Positions 1 to 9,008 of a stretch of 64,000 nucleotides of DNA are shown piece by piece. A program made the translations under genes and the position numbers. The notes under the pieces are model-generated. The model did no database searches. It was not told where the DNA came from and worked only from the letters and a program-made list of their open reading frames with translations. The stretch's first letter is position 1; each line of letters opens with the position of its first letter. The DNA is from Thermomonospora echinospora (GTDB lineage: Bacteria > Actinomycetota > Actinomycetes > Streptosporangiales > Streptosporangiaceae): positions 1,127 through 65,126 of the forward strand of contig NZ_FNVO01000008.1 in NCBI RefSeq assembly GCF_900108175.1, read 5' to 3'.

Positions 1-1830
1 CGTGGTTACGAAGGCCGCTCTCGTGAGTCCTGGCAGGACCGAGGCGAAGGCCGTGGTGGTCCGCGTCGAGACGATCGCGAGCGCGGATACGAAGGCCGCC
101 CTCGTGGCTCCTGGCAGGACCGGGGCGAGGGCCGTGGTGGTCCGCGTCGGGATGATCGCGAGCGCGGATACGAAGGCCGCCCTCGTGAGTCCTGGAGGGA
201 TCGCGGTGAGGGCCGTGGCGCCTCGCACAGGGACGACAGAGGACAGAGCAACGAAAAGCGTTCCCGTGAGTCCTGGCAGGACCGGGGTGAAGGGCGTGGT
301 GGTCCGCGCCGGGATGACCGGGAGCGTGGATATGGAGGGCGTTCCAGGGGGTCGTGGGATGACCGCCGTGAGCGTCTTGGCCGAGGGGACGAGCGTCGGG
401 ACGCGGCGCCCCAGGGCGGCAGGCGTCCCGACGGGCCCCGGCCGGAGCGTGGTCGTCCGCAGCGGCCGCTGAGGGACGGCAGGGGACGGCCTCAGGAGGG
501 ACGGTCGGGCGACGTTTGGCGGGAGCGCCGGGGCGGCGGGCGACCGGACCGCCGCGAGGGCCGCGACGAACGTGGCGGCCGTTTCGCCGGCCCCGGGCAG
601 GGCGGTGAACGGCGTGACTTCGGGCCCCGCCGTACCGGTCCCGCCGAGCGCGGGGACGAGGGGCGTGCGCCCGTGCCCCAGGGACCGGCCCTTCCCGAGG
701 ACGTCACCGGGGAGGAACTGGACGCCGAGGCGCGCGTCGAACTGCGTACCCTGCCCAGGGACCTGGCGACCAAGGTGGCCAGGCATCTGGTGATGGCCGG
801 GCGGCTGGTCGATGATGACCCGCAGACCGCGTTCCGGCACGCGCAGGCGGCCCGGCGGCTCGCCTCGCGGGTCGGCATCGTCCGGGAGGCGGCGGGCCTG
901 GCGGCCTACCACACCGGTGAGTGGTCCGAGGCGCTGGCGGAGCTGCGCGCCGCGCGGCGGCTGCGCAACACCGAGGAGGCGTACCTGCCGATCCTCGCCG
1001 ACTGCGAACGCGGGCTCGGCCGTCCCGAACGGGCGCTGGACCTGGCCAAGTCACCGGCGGCCCGCGATCTCGACCAGGCCGACCGGATCGAGTTGAAGAT
1101 CGTCGAGTCGGGGGCACGGCGGGACCTGGGCCAGCTCGACGCCGCCGTGGTGACCCTGCAGATCCCGGAGCTGCGGGACAAGCGGCTGCAGCCCTGGTCC
1201 GCGCGGCTGTTCTACGCCTACGCCGACGCGCTGCTGGAGGCCGGGCGCGAGGAGGAGGCCGGCGAGTGGTTCGCCCGCGCGGCCGCCGCCGACCGCGACG
1301 GCGAGACCGACGCCGCCGAGCGTTACGCCGAACTCGCGGGTCTCGAGATCATCGATGTCGAGGACGACGAGGACCAGGCGCTCGAGACGGATGTCACCGT
1401 CGAAGAGTCCCCGGCGGAGGCCGGGCGGGCGGCCGCCGGCCCCGAAGAGGCGGGCACGTCCGCGCAGACCGATGTGGAGAGCACCACGGCGGTGGAGGAG
1501 CCGGACGTCTCCGACCGCCCGGAGGCGCAGGATACGGTTGGCGAGCCGAGTGCACCCGGCAGCCCGGGGACGGACGAGGCCACCGGGACGGGTCCGGCCG
1601 ATGCCGACGCCCCTGAGGCGACCGGTGACTCCGGGGCCGGCACACCGGAGGCCAGCGTCTCCGAGGTCCAGGGCGTCACGGATGCGTCCGACGCCGCTAC
1701 GGCGGAGGCGACCGAAGTTGCGGGAGAGCCCGGCCCGGTGGACGCCTCCGGCGGTGAACCGGCCGAACGCACGGCGCCACCGGCCGACGAACCGAACACC
1801 GAGAACGGAGTGAGCCCCTCCGGCGGCTGA
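1..1830 (+). CDS. TPR protein with Arg/Gly/Asp-rich repeat N-terminus (5' end outside window)
   Basis: Frame 1 is open from the first base to the TGA at 1828-1830, so this is one gene that begins upstream; GTG codons near 673 are internal. 609 residues are visible. Residues 1-235 are a low-complexity domain rich in Arg, Gly, Asp and Glu, built on a 27-residue repeat (motifs SWQDRGEGRGGPRRDDRER and GYEGR). Residues 235-440 are helical and TPR-like (FRHAQAARRLASRVG, WSEALAELRAARRLRNTEEAYLPILADCERGLGRPERAL is the clearest stretch, residues about 300-345). Residues 450-609 form an acidic Ala/Glu/Thr/Pro tail. A charged disordered arm on a TPR scaffold suggests a nucleic-acid or protein-binding adaptor; function is unknown. 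M. tuberculosis has a TPR gene (Rv1691) at the matching place in this block, though the second TPR gene at 5999 is an equally good counterpart. Confidence 0.85.
   Translation, partial: RGYEGRSRESWQDRGEGRGGPRRDDRERGYEGRPRGSWQDRGEGRGGPRRDDRERGYEGRPRESWRDRGEGRGASHRDDRGQSNEKRSRESWQDRGEGRGGPRRDDRERGYGGRSRGSWDDRRERLGRGDERRDAAPQGGRRPDGPRPERGRPQRPLRDGRGRPQEGRSGDVWRERRGGGRPDRREGRDERGGRFAGPGQGGERRDFGPRRTGPAERGDEGRAPVPQGPALPEDVTGEELDAEARVELRTLPRDLATKVARHLVMAGRLVDDDPQTAFRHAQAARRLASRVGIVREAAGLAAYHTGEWSEALAELRAARRLRNTEEAYLPILADCERGLGRPERALDLAKSPAARDLDQADRIELKIVESGARRDLGQLDAAVVTLQIPELRDKRLQPWSARLFYAYADALLEAGREEEAGEWFARAAAADRDGETDAAERYAELAGLEIIDVEDDEDQALETDVTVEESPAEAGRAAAGPEEAGTSAQTDVESTTAVEEPDVSDRPEAQDTVGEPSAPGSPGTDEATGTGPADADAPEATGDSGAGTPEASVSEVQGVTDASDAATAEATEVAGEPGPVDASGGEPAERTAPPADEPNTENGVSPSGG
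4..402 (+). repeat. 81-bp in-frame tandem repeat array
   Basis: Four near-full units of 81 bp (4-84, 85-165, 166-246, 247-327) and a decayed partial unit (328 to about 402) encode 27-residue repeats. Units 1 and 2 are nearly identical in DNA, which points to recent expansion. The third and fourth units diverge at residues following GEGRG. The array probably continues left of the window. Confidence 0.9.
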
Positions 1831-1875
1831 TCGAGGTTTGACGGTCTCGTGCGCACCGGTCGCGTGACTTCCGTG

Positions 1876-1903
1876 GGAGGTCGCCCCCTGACGGGCGGCC
1901 TCC
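1876..1903 (+). terminator. Hairpin terminator after TPR gene
   Basis: GGAGGTCGCCC (1876-1886) pairs with GGGCGGCCTCC (1893-1903) through one G-U wobble and a 6-nt loop, 46 nt after the stop codon. There is no U-tract, which is usual for terminators in high-GC actinomycetes. Confidence 0.55.
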
Positions 1904-1974
1904 GCCGGTGCACGCCGACGACTCCGGCCTTGAGCCTGATCGCCACATCTCAAAGAGGTCCGAGACACCCGGCC

Positions 1975-2018
1975 GACGCCCGGCAGGGACCCGCCGTCAG
2001 GGCGGCCCTGCCGGCGTC
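1975..2018. other. Second long hairpin in the 434-bp gap 1831-2264
   Basis: GACGCCCGGCAGGG (1975-1988) pairs with CCCTGCCGGCGTC (2006-2018) with one bulged C; an inner CGCC/GGCG stem extends it. The gap 1831-2264 otherwise holds only a candidate promoter near 2150 and no convincing ORF. Confidence 0.5.
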
Positions 2019-2149
2019 CGCCGGGTGTTCTGTCAGCGGGCCCTTCCCGACGCGGCCCTGACGTCCGTTCACCAGGACGCCGGCATCGACCCGGGGGAGT
2101 GCCCGAGCGGCCGCGGCTGCGGAGAGCGGAGAGCGGGGACCGGGAGGAC

Positions 2150-2178
2150 TTGACGAAACGGGCGCTTCGCACGATATT
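2150..2178 (+). promoter_or_regulatory. Candidate promoter for PhoX-like gene
   Basis: TTGACG (2150-2155) is followed after 17 nt by GATATT (2173-2178), a fair sigma-70-type pair 87 nt before the chosen start codon. Read by eye only. Confidence 0.35.
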
Positions 2179-2264
2179 CACCAGACCGTGGTCGGCCGGC
2201 GCGGCCGGTGTCACCCACCGGCGGTCGACTCGTCATGATCTTCGGTGAGCAGGTGAGGAGCGCC

Positions 2265-3434
2265 ATGCCGACCGGGTTGAACCGCCGTACCTTCCTTCGC
2301 ACCACGACCGTCGCCGGCGGGACCGCGGCCTTTTCCGGAGCGCTGTGGCAACGGGCGTTCGCCGGGCCCGCACAGCCCGGCGCGGGACCGTACGGGCCGC
2401 TGCAGGCGGCCGACGCCAACGGGATCCGGCTGCCGAGCGGTTTCACCAGCAGGGTGATCGCCCGGTCGATGCAACGTGTGCCGGGGACGCGCTACACCTG
2501 GCATCCGGCTCCCGACGGCGGCGCCTGCTTCCCCGCCGGCGACGGATGGATCTACGTCAGCAACTCCGAGGTGCCGTTGGTCGGCGGGGCGTCGGCCGTC
2601 CGGTTCGGCCCGTCCGGCGAGATCGCCGACGCCTACCGGATCCTCACCATGACCACGCTGAACTGCGCGGGCGGGGCGACGCCGTGGGGGACCTGGCTGT
2701 CGTGCGAGGAGTACGCGCTCGGCATCGTGTACGAGACCTACCCGCAGGGCGGCAGGTCCGCCGTGCAGCGTCCGGCCATGGGCCGCTTCAAGCACGAGGC
2801 CGCCGCCTGCGACCCCGAGCGCAAGGTCGTCTACCTGACCGAGGACGAGGGGAACGGCTGCTTCTACCGCTTCAGGCCCGCCGCCTGGGGCGACCTGTCG
2901 AGAGGCACGCTGGAGGTGCTGGTCGGCTCCGGTGTCGGCGCGGTCACCTGGCGGCCCGTGCCCGCCCCGGAGTTGTGGACGACGCCCACCCGTGACCAGG
3001 TCCAGGGGGCCATGCGCTTCACCGGGGGAGAGGGCTGCTACTACGCCGGCGGCGTCTGCTACTTCACCACCAAGGGGGACGGCCGGGTCTGGGCCTACGA
3101 CGCCGCGAACTCCACGCTCGACCTGGCCTATGACGACGACCTGGTGACCGGGGGCGAGGCCCCGTTGACGGGGGTCGACAACATCACCGGCACCGTCTCC
3201 GGCGACCTGTACGTGGCCGAGGACGGCGGGAACATGGAGATCAACATGATCACCCCGGAAGGGGTGGTGACCCCGTTCCTGCAGGTGCTCGGCCATGACG
3301 AGTCCGAGATCACCGGGCCGGCCTTCTCCCCGGACGGCTCGCGGCTGTACTTCTCCTCGCAGCGGGGCCGCAGCGGCTTCATCGGCGGCACCGACGGCCA
3401 CACCTACGAGATCACCGGCCCCTTCCGCGGCTGA
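2265..3434 (+). CDS. PhoX-family (DUF839) Tat-exported phosphatase-like protein
   Basis: 389 residues from ATG 2265, preceded by GGTGAGGAG ending 5 nt upstream; upstream in-frame starts lack this site. The N-terminus NRRTFLRTTTVAGGTAA is a twin-arginine signal, so the folded protein should be exported. The body fits the DUF839/PhoX beta-propeller family, with the family-typical stretches NCAGGATPWGTWLSCEE, HEAAACDPERKVVYLTEDE and VDNITGTVSGDLYVAEDGG. PhoX enzymes are Ca/Fe-dependent phosphatases, but this one is shorter than classical PhoX and its substrate cannot be told. It stands alone: hairpins isolate it from the TPR gene and the next gene is convergent. Confidence 0.8.
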   Translation: MPTGLNRRTFLRTTTVAGGTAAFSGALWQRAFAGPAQPGAGPYGPLQAADANGIRLPSGFTSRVIARSMQRVPGTRYTWHPAPDGGACFPAGDGWIYVSNSEVPLVGGASAVRFGPSGEIADAYRILTMTTLNCAGGATPWGTWLSCEEYALGIVYETYPQGGRSAVQRPAMGRFKHEAAACDPERKVVYLTEDEGNGCFYRFRPAAWGDLSRGTLEVLVGSGVGAVTWRPVPAPELWTTPTRDQVQGAMRFTGGEGCYYAGGVCYFTTKGDGRVWAYDAANSTLDLAYDDDLVTGGEAPLTGVDNITGTVSGDLYVAEDGGNMEINMITPEGVVTPFLQVLGHDESEITGPAFSPDGSRLYFSSQRGRSGFIGGTDGHTYEITGPFRG

Positions 3435-3528
3435 CACGGCCGGTGCGGCCGCGCGACCGGCGTGGCAGATGGGGCGGTGCGGCCGCCCCGGTCGCGGATC
3501 CCCGCCGGGCCGGCCGTGCCTGCCACCG

Positions 3529-4467
3529 TCAGGCGAGTCTGTCGAGCGAGTGCATGATCCCGGCGACGTTGCTCGCGACGCCGTTGAGCACCTCGTACTT
3601 GCGGGCCAGTTCCGGGTCGGCGTCCGGGCCGTAGGCCTTGTAGCGCCCGGCGATGCGCTCCTGGACGGCCGCGACCGCGTGGTCGACGTCCATGCCCTGG
3701 CCGTGGGCGTCGCGGACCGCGTCCACCCAGATCCGCAGTTCCTCGGCGGAGCGCTCCAGCGTCTCCGCCACCGCGTCGACCGGGCCGTAGTGGGCGAACA
3801 GCAGCCGCTGGGCGCCCAGCGCCCGGAACTTGTCCAGGGACGCCAGCGCGGTGTCCAGGTCGAAGTCCGGCGGCGGCGTGGCCGGGCGCACGTCCGCGGT
3901 CTCGGGGATGTAGACGCCCGCCGCGTCCCCGACGTACAGGTCGCCGGTGAGCGAGTCCAGCAGCCCCACATGGTGCTTGGCGTGGCCGGGGGAGTAGTGG
4001 GACCGCAGCTGTCGGCCGCCGCCCAGGTCGATCACGCCGGTCTCCTCGACCGCCCGGATGCGCGCCGCGTCGGTCGGTTTCATCTCCCCGAACAGGGTGT
4101 CGAGCAGGTCGCCGTAGACCATGCGGGCGCTGCGCATGAGCCGCTCGGGAGAGGCCAGGTGCCGGGCCCCCTTCTCGTGCACGACGATCTCGGCCTGCGG
4201 GTACATCCGCGCGATGTCACCGACACCGCCGGCGTGGTCGAGATGGATGTGCGTCACCACCACGGTCGCCAGGTCCGCCGGCCCGACCCCCAGCTCGGTG
4301 AGGGCGCGCTGGACCGTCGGCGCCGATCCGCTCGTCCCGGGCTCCACCAGGCAGGGCCGGTCGGACAGGATCAGGTAGCCGGCCGTGATGCCGGAGTGGC
4401 CGGCCATCCGGGTGTCGATCTCGTAGACGTCGCCGCCCAGCGGCGTGATCGTGTTCTCGGTGCTCAT
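3529..4467 (-). CDS. MBL-fold metallo-hydrolase
   Basis: 312 residues. Start chosen at 4467 (MSTENTITPLGG) because a GGAGG site lies just upstream; the longer in-frame extension to 4653 has no similar site and overlaps the neighbour. The metal-binding motif THIHLDHAGG (residues about 75-84), the later GHAKHH and GDAAG and a distal AHYGP complete the di-zinc metallo-beta-lactamase set. The C-terminal 80 residues are helical and may be a substrate lid. Glyoxalase II-like, lactonase or other ester hydrolysis are all possible. It is convergent to the PhoX-like gene and close behind the DUF1015 gene. Confidence 0.8.
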   Translation of the reverse strand: MSTENTITPLGGDVYEIDTRMAGHSGITAGYLILSDRPCLVEPGTSGSAPTVQRALTELGVGPADLATVVVTHIHLDHAGGVGDIARMYPQAEIVVHEKGARHLASPERLMRSARMVYGDLLDTLFGEMKPTDAARIRAVEETGVIDLGGGRQLRSHYSPGHAKHHVGLLDSLTGDLYVGDAAGVYIPETADVRPATPPPDFDLDTALASLDKFRALGAQRLLFAHYGPVDAVAETLERSAEELRIWVDAVRDAHGQGMDVDHAVAAVQERIAGRYKAYGPDADPELARKYEVLNGVASNVAGIMHSLDRLA

Positions 4468-4570
4468 CAATGCCTCCGCCTGGGGGCTTGTGCACAGTTC
4501 CCGCAGGACCTGTCGTGATCGGCTCGTACGTCTCATCGTAGGGAACGGGACCGCCGCCCCCCGGCGGCCG

Positions 4571-5929
4571 TCAGCCGAGATCGAGCAGCCGCAGCACCAG
4601 GCCGGTGCGCGGTTTGGGGCCGAAGGAGGTGGACTTGCGCGGCACCCGTTCACCCCCTTCCGCCACGGCCAGGACGTCGGCGACCGCCAGCGGATTCATG
4701 ACGACGGCGGTGCCGCCGGCCCGCCGGGCGCGTGCCACGGCGGCGCCCGGATCGTCGTGGACGACCTCGACGGTGTGCTCGTCGGCCGCGATTCCCCACA
4801 GCCGCTCGACGAGCAGCCTGTCCAGCACCGCGGTGTCCAGCCGCCGCCACCGCTCGGAGTGCTCGGCGGGCATCACCCGCGCCAGCCATTCCTCGCCGGG
4901 CTCGGTGAGCAGGTGCAGCCGCTCCCCACCGCCCACCAGGAACGCGGGCCCCTTCTCCCGCGCCAGCGCCTCGACGGCCTCGCCCAGCCCGTCGAACGGG
5001 CCGATGACCCGGAAGGCGGCCCTGGCGCGTTCCACGGCCGTTTCGGGCGCCAGCCCCGGCAGCACCCGGTGGATGGCACCCAGATGCGGCGGATAGCGCG
5101 TGGAGTCGACCAGCAGGGCCAGTCCGTAGTCCCACGGCCCGGCCCCGTCCCCGGCCGCACGATGGCGGGCCTGCAGGGCCCGGTAGGTGGCGTACCTGTG
5201 GTGCCCGTCGGCGATGAGCGCCCGCCGTCCGCGCAGGCCGGCGGCGATCCGGGCGTGCTGCGCGGGGTCCGTCACCCGCCACAGCCGGTGGGAGGTCCCG
5301 TCACCGGCGCGGAACTCCACCAGCGGCGGCGTCCCGTCGGCGATCTCGTCCACCGGCCCGGCGGCCCCCGCGCCCTCGTAGACCAGGAAGATCGGCTCCA
5401 GGTTGGCGCCGGTGGCGGTCATCAGGGACAGCCGGTCGCGGACGGGACCGGGGAAGACGTTCTCGTGCGGCAGGATCACCCGCGCCGATTCGGGGCGCAG
5501 CCCGACCGCGCCGATCAGCCCCCGCTGGCGGGTGCCGTCCTCGGCGGCGGCCTCGTACAGGTACAGCGCGGGCTCGTCGTCGGCGACCAGCGCGCCGTCC
5601 GCCAGCCAGCGGCGCAGGGTGGCGGCGGCCCGTCGGTAACCGTCGTCCCCGTCGCCGGGCGGCAGGATCAGGCGGACCGCGTTGTGACCGTCACTGGCCA
5701 TCAGCCGCCTGACCTCGTCCTCGTCGATCAGGTCGTACGGCGGGGTGGTGACCGCGCCCAGATCCCCCACCACCTCGGGGGCGAACCGCACCCCGCGGAA
5801 CGGGATCAGCTCCAGGCCCGCCGCGCCGGCGTCCCCGGCGTCCGGCCACGGCTCCCGACTGCCGAAGATCCGGGCGCTGAATTCCTCCGGAGTCGTACCA
5901 AAGGGGAGATCGGCGTCCACCGTGGGCAT
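4571..5929 (-). CDS. DUF1015 family protein
   Basis: 452 residues from ATG 5929 (MPTVDADLPFGTTPEEF). An in-frame ATG at 5998 would share its bases with the divergent start at 5999 and is less likely. The sequence is typical of DUF1015 (COG4198): IPFRGVRFAPEVVGDL, TTPPYDLIDEDE, ILPHENVFPGPVRDRL and IADGHHRYATY, with a Cys-poor globular body. The family is widespread and has no settled biochemical role; the conserved ADGHHR suggests an enzyme. It is divergent from the TPR gene at 5999. Confidence 0.8.
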   Translation of the reverse strand: MPTVDADLPFGTTPEEFSARIFGSREPWPDAGDAGAAGLELIPFRGVRFAPEVVGDLGAVTTPPYDLIDEDEVRRLMASDGHNAVRLILPPGDGDDGYRRAAATLRRWLADGALVADDEPALYLYEAAAEDGTRQRGLIGAVGLRPESARVILPHENVFPGPVRDRLSLMTATGANLEPIFLVYEGAGAAGPVDEIADGTPPLVEFRAGDGTSHRLWRVTDPAQHARIAAGLRGRRALIADGHHRYATYRALQARHRAAGDGAGPWDYGLALLVDSTRYPPHLGAIHRVLPGLAPETAVERARAAFRVIGPFDGLGEAVEALAREKGPAFLVGGGERLHLLTEPGEEWLARVMPAEHSERWRRLDTAVLDRLLVERLWGIAADEHTVEVVHDDPGAAVARARRAGGTAVVMNPLAVADVLAVAEGGERVPRKSTSFGPKPRTGLVLRLLDLG

Positions 5930-5998
5930 GGTAATCGGAGAGACAACCGCGTCTGACGACCGGGTACGGTCGGGATCAGGGTCGGAGGAGAGGTCCAT

Positions 5999-6547
5999 AT
6001 GGGAATACAAGGGCCGCAGGGACCGGAGGATTCCCCCGGCGAAGAACGCAGCACCCTCGGACGGGAAGCCGGAAACGCCGATCGGCGGGCCTCTGGCGGT
6101 GCGGGCGGCGCCGGCACGGCGTTCGGCGGCGCGGACACCGCGTCCGGCGGTGAAGGCGGTGCGGGGGCCGAGCCCAGCGGCGGCGTGTACGAGTGGTACA
6201 CGCGGGGCCTGGAACTGCTGGGGGCGGGGAGCCCGGCCGCCGCCGTGCAACTGCTGCAGCGGGCGGCCGAGGCCGAGCCGTCCTCGCGGAGCATCCGGGA
6301 GGCGCTGGCGCGGGCGCAGTACGGCTCGCGGCGCTTCGCGGACGCGGCCGACAGCTTCCGCTGGATCGTCGAGGACAACCCCTCGGAGGACTACGCGCTG
6401 TTCGGGCTGGGACTGTCGCTGTCACGGCTGGGCGACTTCGAGGAGGCGGTCGAGCACCTGGCGCTGGCCGTGGCGATGCGGCCGGAGAACAAGCACTACA
6501 CCAACGCGCTGCGGCACGTCCGGGCGACGCTGGCGGCCCGGCGCTGA
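5999..6547 (+). CDS. Small TPR protein
   Basis: 182 residues from ATG 5999 with a strong GGAGGAGAGG site. The first 60 residues are Gly/Ala/Pro-rich and probably disordered. Residues 62-182 contain about three TPR units (WYTRGLELLGAGSPAAAVQLL, SIREALARAQYGSRRFADAA, DYALFGLGLSLSRLGDFEEA). Position ahead of the HAD phosphatase matches Rv1691-Rv1692 in M. tuberculosis, so it is the likeliest counterpart of that TPR protein. A binding-scaffold role is inferred; the partner is unknown. Confidence 0.85.
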   Translation: MGIQGPQGPEDSPGEERSTLGREAGNADRRASGGAGGAGTAFGGADTASGGEGGAGAEPSGGVYEWYTRGLELLGAGSPAAAVQLLQRAAEAEPSSRSIREALARAQYGSRRFADAADSFRWIVEDNPSEDYALFGLGLSLSRLGDFEEAVEHLALAVAMRPENKHYTNALRHVRATLAARR

Positions 6548-6658
6548 ACCCCCACGATCACCTGTGATCTCCCACGCCCGGGGGAGGCCGCCGGCCCCGG
6601 GCCGAGGAGACGATGGATGTCGAACCGACCTGATGCGAAGCGGAGGAGAGACCGTCCC

Positions 6659-7663
6659 GTGCGCGAGTGCGAACGTCCACTGAGCGAGGCGTACGACGTC
6701 GCGCTGCTCGATCTCGACGGCGTGGTCTACGTCGGGCACCGTCCGGTCCCCGGGGCGGCCGAGGCGCTGGCCAAGGCGCGGGCCGCCGGGCAGCGGCTGG
6801 CCTTCGTCACCAACAACGCCTCCCGAACGCCCAGCGCGGTGGCCGCGCTGCTCACCCGGGTAGGCGTGCCGGCCACCGCGCAGGACGTGGTGACCTCCGC
6901 GCAGGCGGCCGCCCGGCTGCTGGCCGAGCGGCTGCCGCGGGGCTCCCGGGTGCTCGTGGTCGGCGGGTCCGGACTGCGGCAGGCGCTGTACGCCCAGGGC
7001 CTGGTGCCGGTCTCCACGGCGGCCGAGCGTCCCGCCGCCGTGGTCCAGGGGTACGACCCGAACCTGTCCTACGGGCTGATCGCGCAGGGCGCGCAGGCCG
7101 TGGCGCGGGGGGCGCTGTTCGTGGGCTCCAACGGCGACCTGACCATCCCGGGCGGGGACGGGCCGCCCGCACCGGGCAACGGCTCGCTGATGCAGGTGAT
7201 CCGGGCGGCGACCGGCGTCGAGCCGGTCGTCACCGGCAAACCGGAACGCCCCCTGCACCAGGAGTCGATCATCCGGACCGGAGCCGAGCGCCCGCTGGTG
7301 GTGGGCGACCGGCTCGACACCGACATCGAGGGCGCCCACAACGGCGGCGCCGACAGCCTGCTGGTGTTCACCGGTGTCACCGACCCGCTCACCGCGCTCA
7401 CCGCCGGGCCCCGGCACCGCCCCAGCTACCTCGCCGCCGACCTGGGCGGCCTGCTGGTCCCGCATCCGCCGGTACGCCGGGACGGCCAGGGATGGCACTG
7501 CCGGGGCTGGACCGCCCGCTGGACCGGCGCGAAGATCGAACTGACCGGTGAGGGAGACCCTTACGACGGCCTGCGGGCCCTGTGCGCGGCGGCCTGGCGC
7601 ACCGACGAGCCGGTGGCGGAGCCGGCCGTCGCCGCGGCACTGGCCCGTCTCGGCCTTTCGTGA
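6659..7663 (+). CDS. HAD-superfamily (class IIA, NagD-like) sugar/glycerol phosphatase
   Basis: 334 residues from GTG 6659, which has GGAGGAGAG 9 nt upstream; ATG 6617 gives 14 more residues and is the alternative. HAD motif I is DLDGVVY, motif II is TNNAS (the Ser/Thr following VTNN), the conserved Lys lies in GKPERPLHQ, and motif IV is VGDRLDTDIEGA. Class IIA enzymes remove phosphate from sugar phosphates, glycerol 3-phosphate or nitrophenyl phosphate. The matching gene Rv1692 is a glycerol 3-phosphate phosphatase, so phospholipid polar-head recycling is a reasonable inference, strengthened by the glycerophosphodiesterase gene that follows. Confidence 0.85.
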   Translation: MRECERPLSEAYDVALLDLDGVVYVGHRPVPGAAEALAKARAAGQRLAFVTNNASRTPSAVAALLTRVGVPATAQDVVTSAQAAARLLAERLPRGSRVLVVGGSGLRQALYAQGLVPVSTAAERPAAVVQGYDPNLSYGLIAQGAQAVARGALFVGSNGDLTIPGGDGPPAPGNGSLMQVIRAATGVEPVVTGKPERPLHQESIIRTGAERPLVVGDRLDTDIEGAHNGGADSLLVFTGVTDPLTALTAGPRHRPSYLAADLGGLLVPHPPVRRDGQGWHCRGWTARWTGAKIELTGEGDPYDGLRALCAAAWRTDEPVAEPAVAAALARLGLS

Positions 7664-7883
7664 CCGAAGCCCGGCCCGCGCCGCCGGGGGCGACCGACCG
7701 GTCCCCGGGGCGCCGGGCCGGGCCGGGCCCGAATCTCCGGACGGTCCCCTCCGGTGTTCCGGATGTGATCATGCAAGCTTCGCCCGCGTCTCACCTCGCG
7801 CACGCCTGCGCGCCGACTGCCGCCCCGAGCGTGTCCTGGCGGGGCCCACCGGCCCCGCGCGACACGAAGGGACACCCGACCTG

Positions 7884-8954
7884 ATGAACAGATGGCGCCG
7901 GGCGGCGCTCGCCGGCACCGCCGCCGCGTTGGCGTGCGGCATGGTCACCGCCGTGCCGGGGACGGCTGCGGCGGATCGGGGCAGAGACCGGCAGCGCGGC
8001 GCGTTCGACCTGCAGGCCCACCGCGGGGGCCTGGGCCTGGTGGCCGAGAGCACCCTGCCGGCCTTCGCCAACGCCCTCGAACTCGGCGTGCGCACCCTCG
8101 AACTGGACGTGCAGATCACCGAGGACCGCCGGGCCGTCGTCACCCATGACCGGCAGGTCAGCCCCCGCAAGTGCCGGGACACCGCGCCCGTCACCCCGGG
8201 CGACCCCGAGTTCCCCTACGTCGGCAAGTACGTCCACACGCTGACGCTGGCGCAGGTCCGCACCATGGACTGCGGGTCGCAGACGCTGCCGGAGTTCCCC
8301 GGCCAGCGGGCCGTCCCCGGCGCGAGGATGCCCCTGCTGCGCGAGGTGTTCGGGCTGGTCCACCGGTACCGGGCGTACGGGGTCAGGCTCAACGTCGAGA
8401 CCAAGGTCGAGGCGGGCGCCCCGCACGAGACGGCGCCGCGCGAGCAGTTCGTCCAGGTCACCGCCGAGGAGATCCGCAAGGCACGGCTGCTGCGCCAGGT
8501 CACGATCCAAAGCTTCGACTGGGGCGCGCTGATGCGGATGCGCCGGGTCGAGCCCCGACTGCCGTTGGTGGCGCTGACCAACTACGACTTCCTGCAGACC
8601 GGGCGTCCGGGGGCCTCCCCGTGGCTGGGCGGGCTCGACATCGACGACTTCGGCGGCGACCCGCTCACGGCGGTCCGCAGCTTCGGGGCGGCGGCGTTCT
8701 CCCCGGTACACGGCTTCCCGCAGAACGGCAAGGTCACCGACCCGGGCTACCGGCCGTACGTGACCGCGGAGATGGTCCGGCGGGCGCACCGGATGGGGCT
8801 CAAGGTCATCCCGTGGACCGTCGACGACAAGCCGACCATGCGCAAGCTCATCGACGACGGCGTCGACGGGATCATCACCGACTACCCGGACGCGCTCCGC
8901 GAGGTGATGGCCGAGCGAGGTCTCAGGCTTCCCAAGCGGTACCGGGCCCGCTGA
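7884..8954 (+). CDS. Secreted glycerophosphodiester phosphodiesterase
   Basis: 356 residues from ATG 7884; the longer reading frame upstream is non-coding. The N-terminus RWRRAALAGTAAALACGMV plus a TAAADR cleavage region is a signal peptide. The GDPD TIM-barrel motifs are present: AHRGG, E and S/T of AESTLPAF (usually ENT), ELDVQITEDRRAVVTHD, NVETK, and the C-terminal PWTVDD and DGIITDYPD. The enzyme should split glycerophosphodiesters into an alcohol and glycerol 3-phosphate outside the membrane. Next to a NagD-like phosphatase this suggests glycerophosphodiester scavenging. 220 nt of upstream DNA shows no clear promoter. Confidence 0.87.
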   Translation: MNRWRRAALAGTAAALACGMVTAVPGTAAADRGRDRQRGAFDLQAHRGGLGLVAESTLPAFANALELGVRTLELDVQITEDRRAVVTHDRQVSPRKCRDTAPVTPGDPEFPYVGKYVHTLTLAQVRTMDCGSQTLPEFPGQRAVPGARMPLLREVFGLVHRYRAYGVRLNVETKVEAGAPHETAPREQFVQVTAEEIRKARLLRQVTIQSFDWGALMRMRRVEPRLPLVALTNYDFLQTGRPGASPWLGGLDIDDFGGDPLTAVRSFGAAAFSPVHGFPQNGKVTDPGYRPYVTAEMVRRAHRMGLKVIPWTVDDKPTMRKLIDDGVDGIITDYPDALREVMAERGLRLPKRYRAR

Positions 8955-8961
8955 GCCCACC

Positions 8962-9002
8962 GCCGGCCCCGCGGACCCCTCCGAACGGTCCGCGGGGCCG
9001 GC
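8962..9002. terminator. Bidirectional terminator
   Basis: A perfect 16-bp stem (8962-8977 with 8987-9002) and 9-nt loop fills the 54-bp gap between the convergent GDPD and SCP2 genes, so it probably ends both transcripts. Confidence 0.8.
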
Positions 9003-9008
9003 GCGCGT

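Noticed and set aside
2-472. 156-codon frame at the left edge in frame 2
   Set aside because: It is a shadow of the frame-1 repeat gene, which is open across 1-1830 and has the coherent Arg/Gly/Asp repeat.
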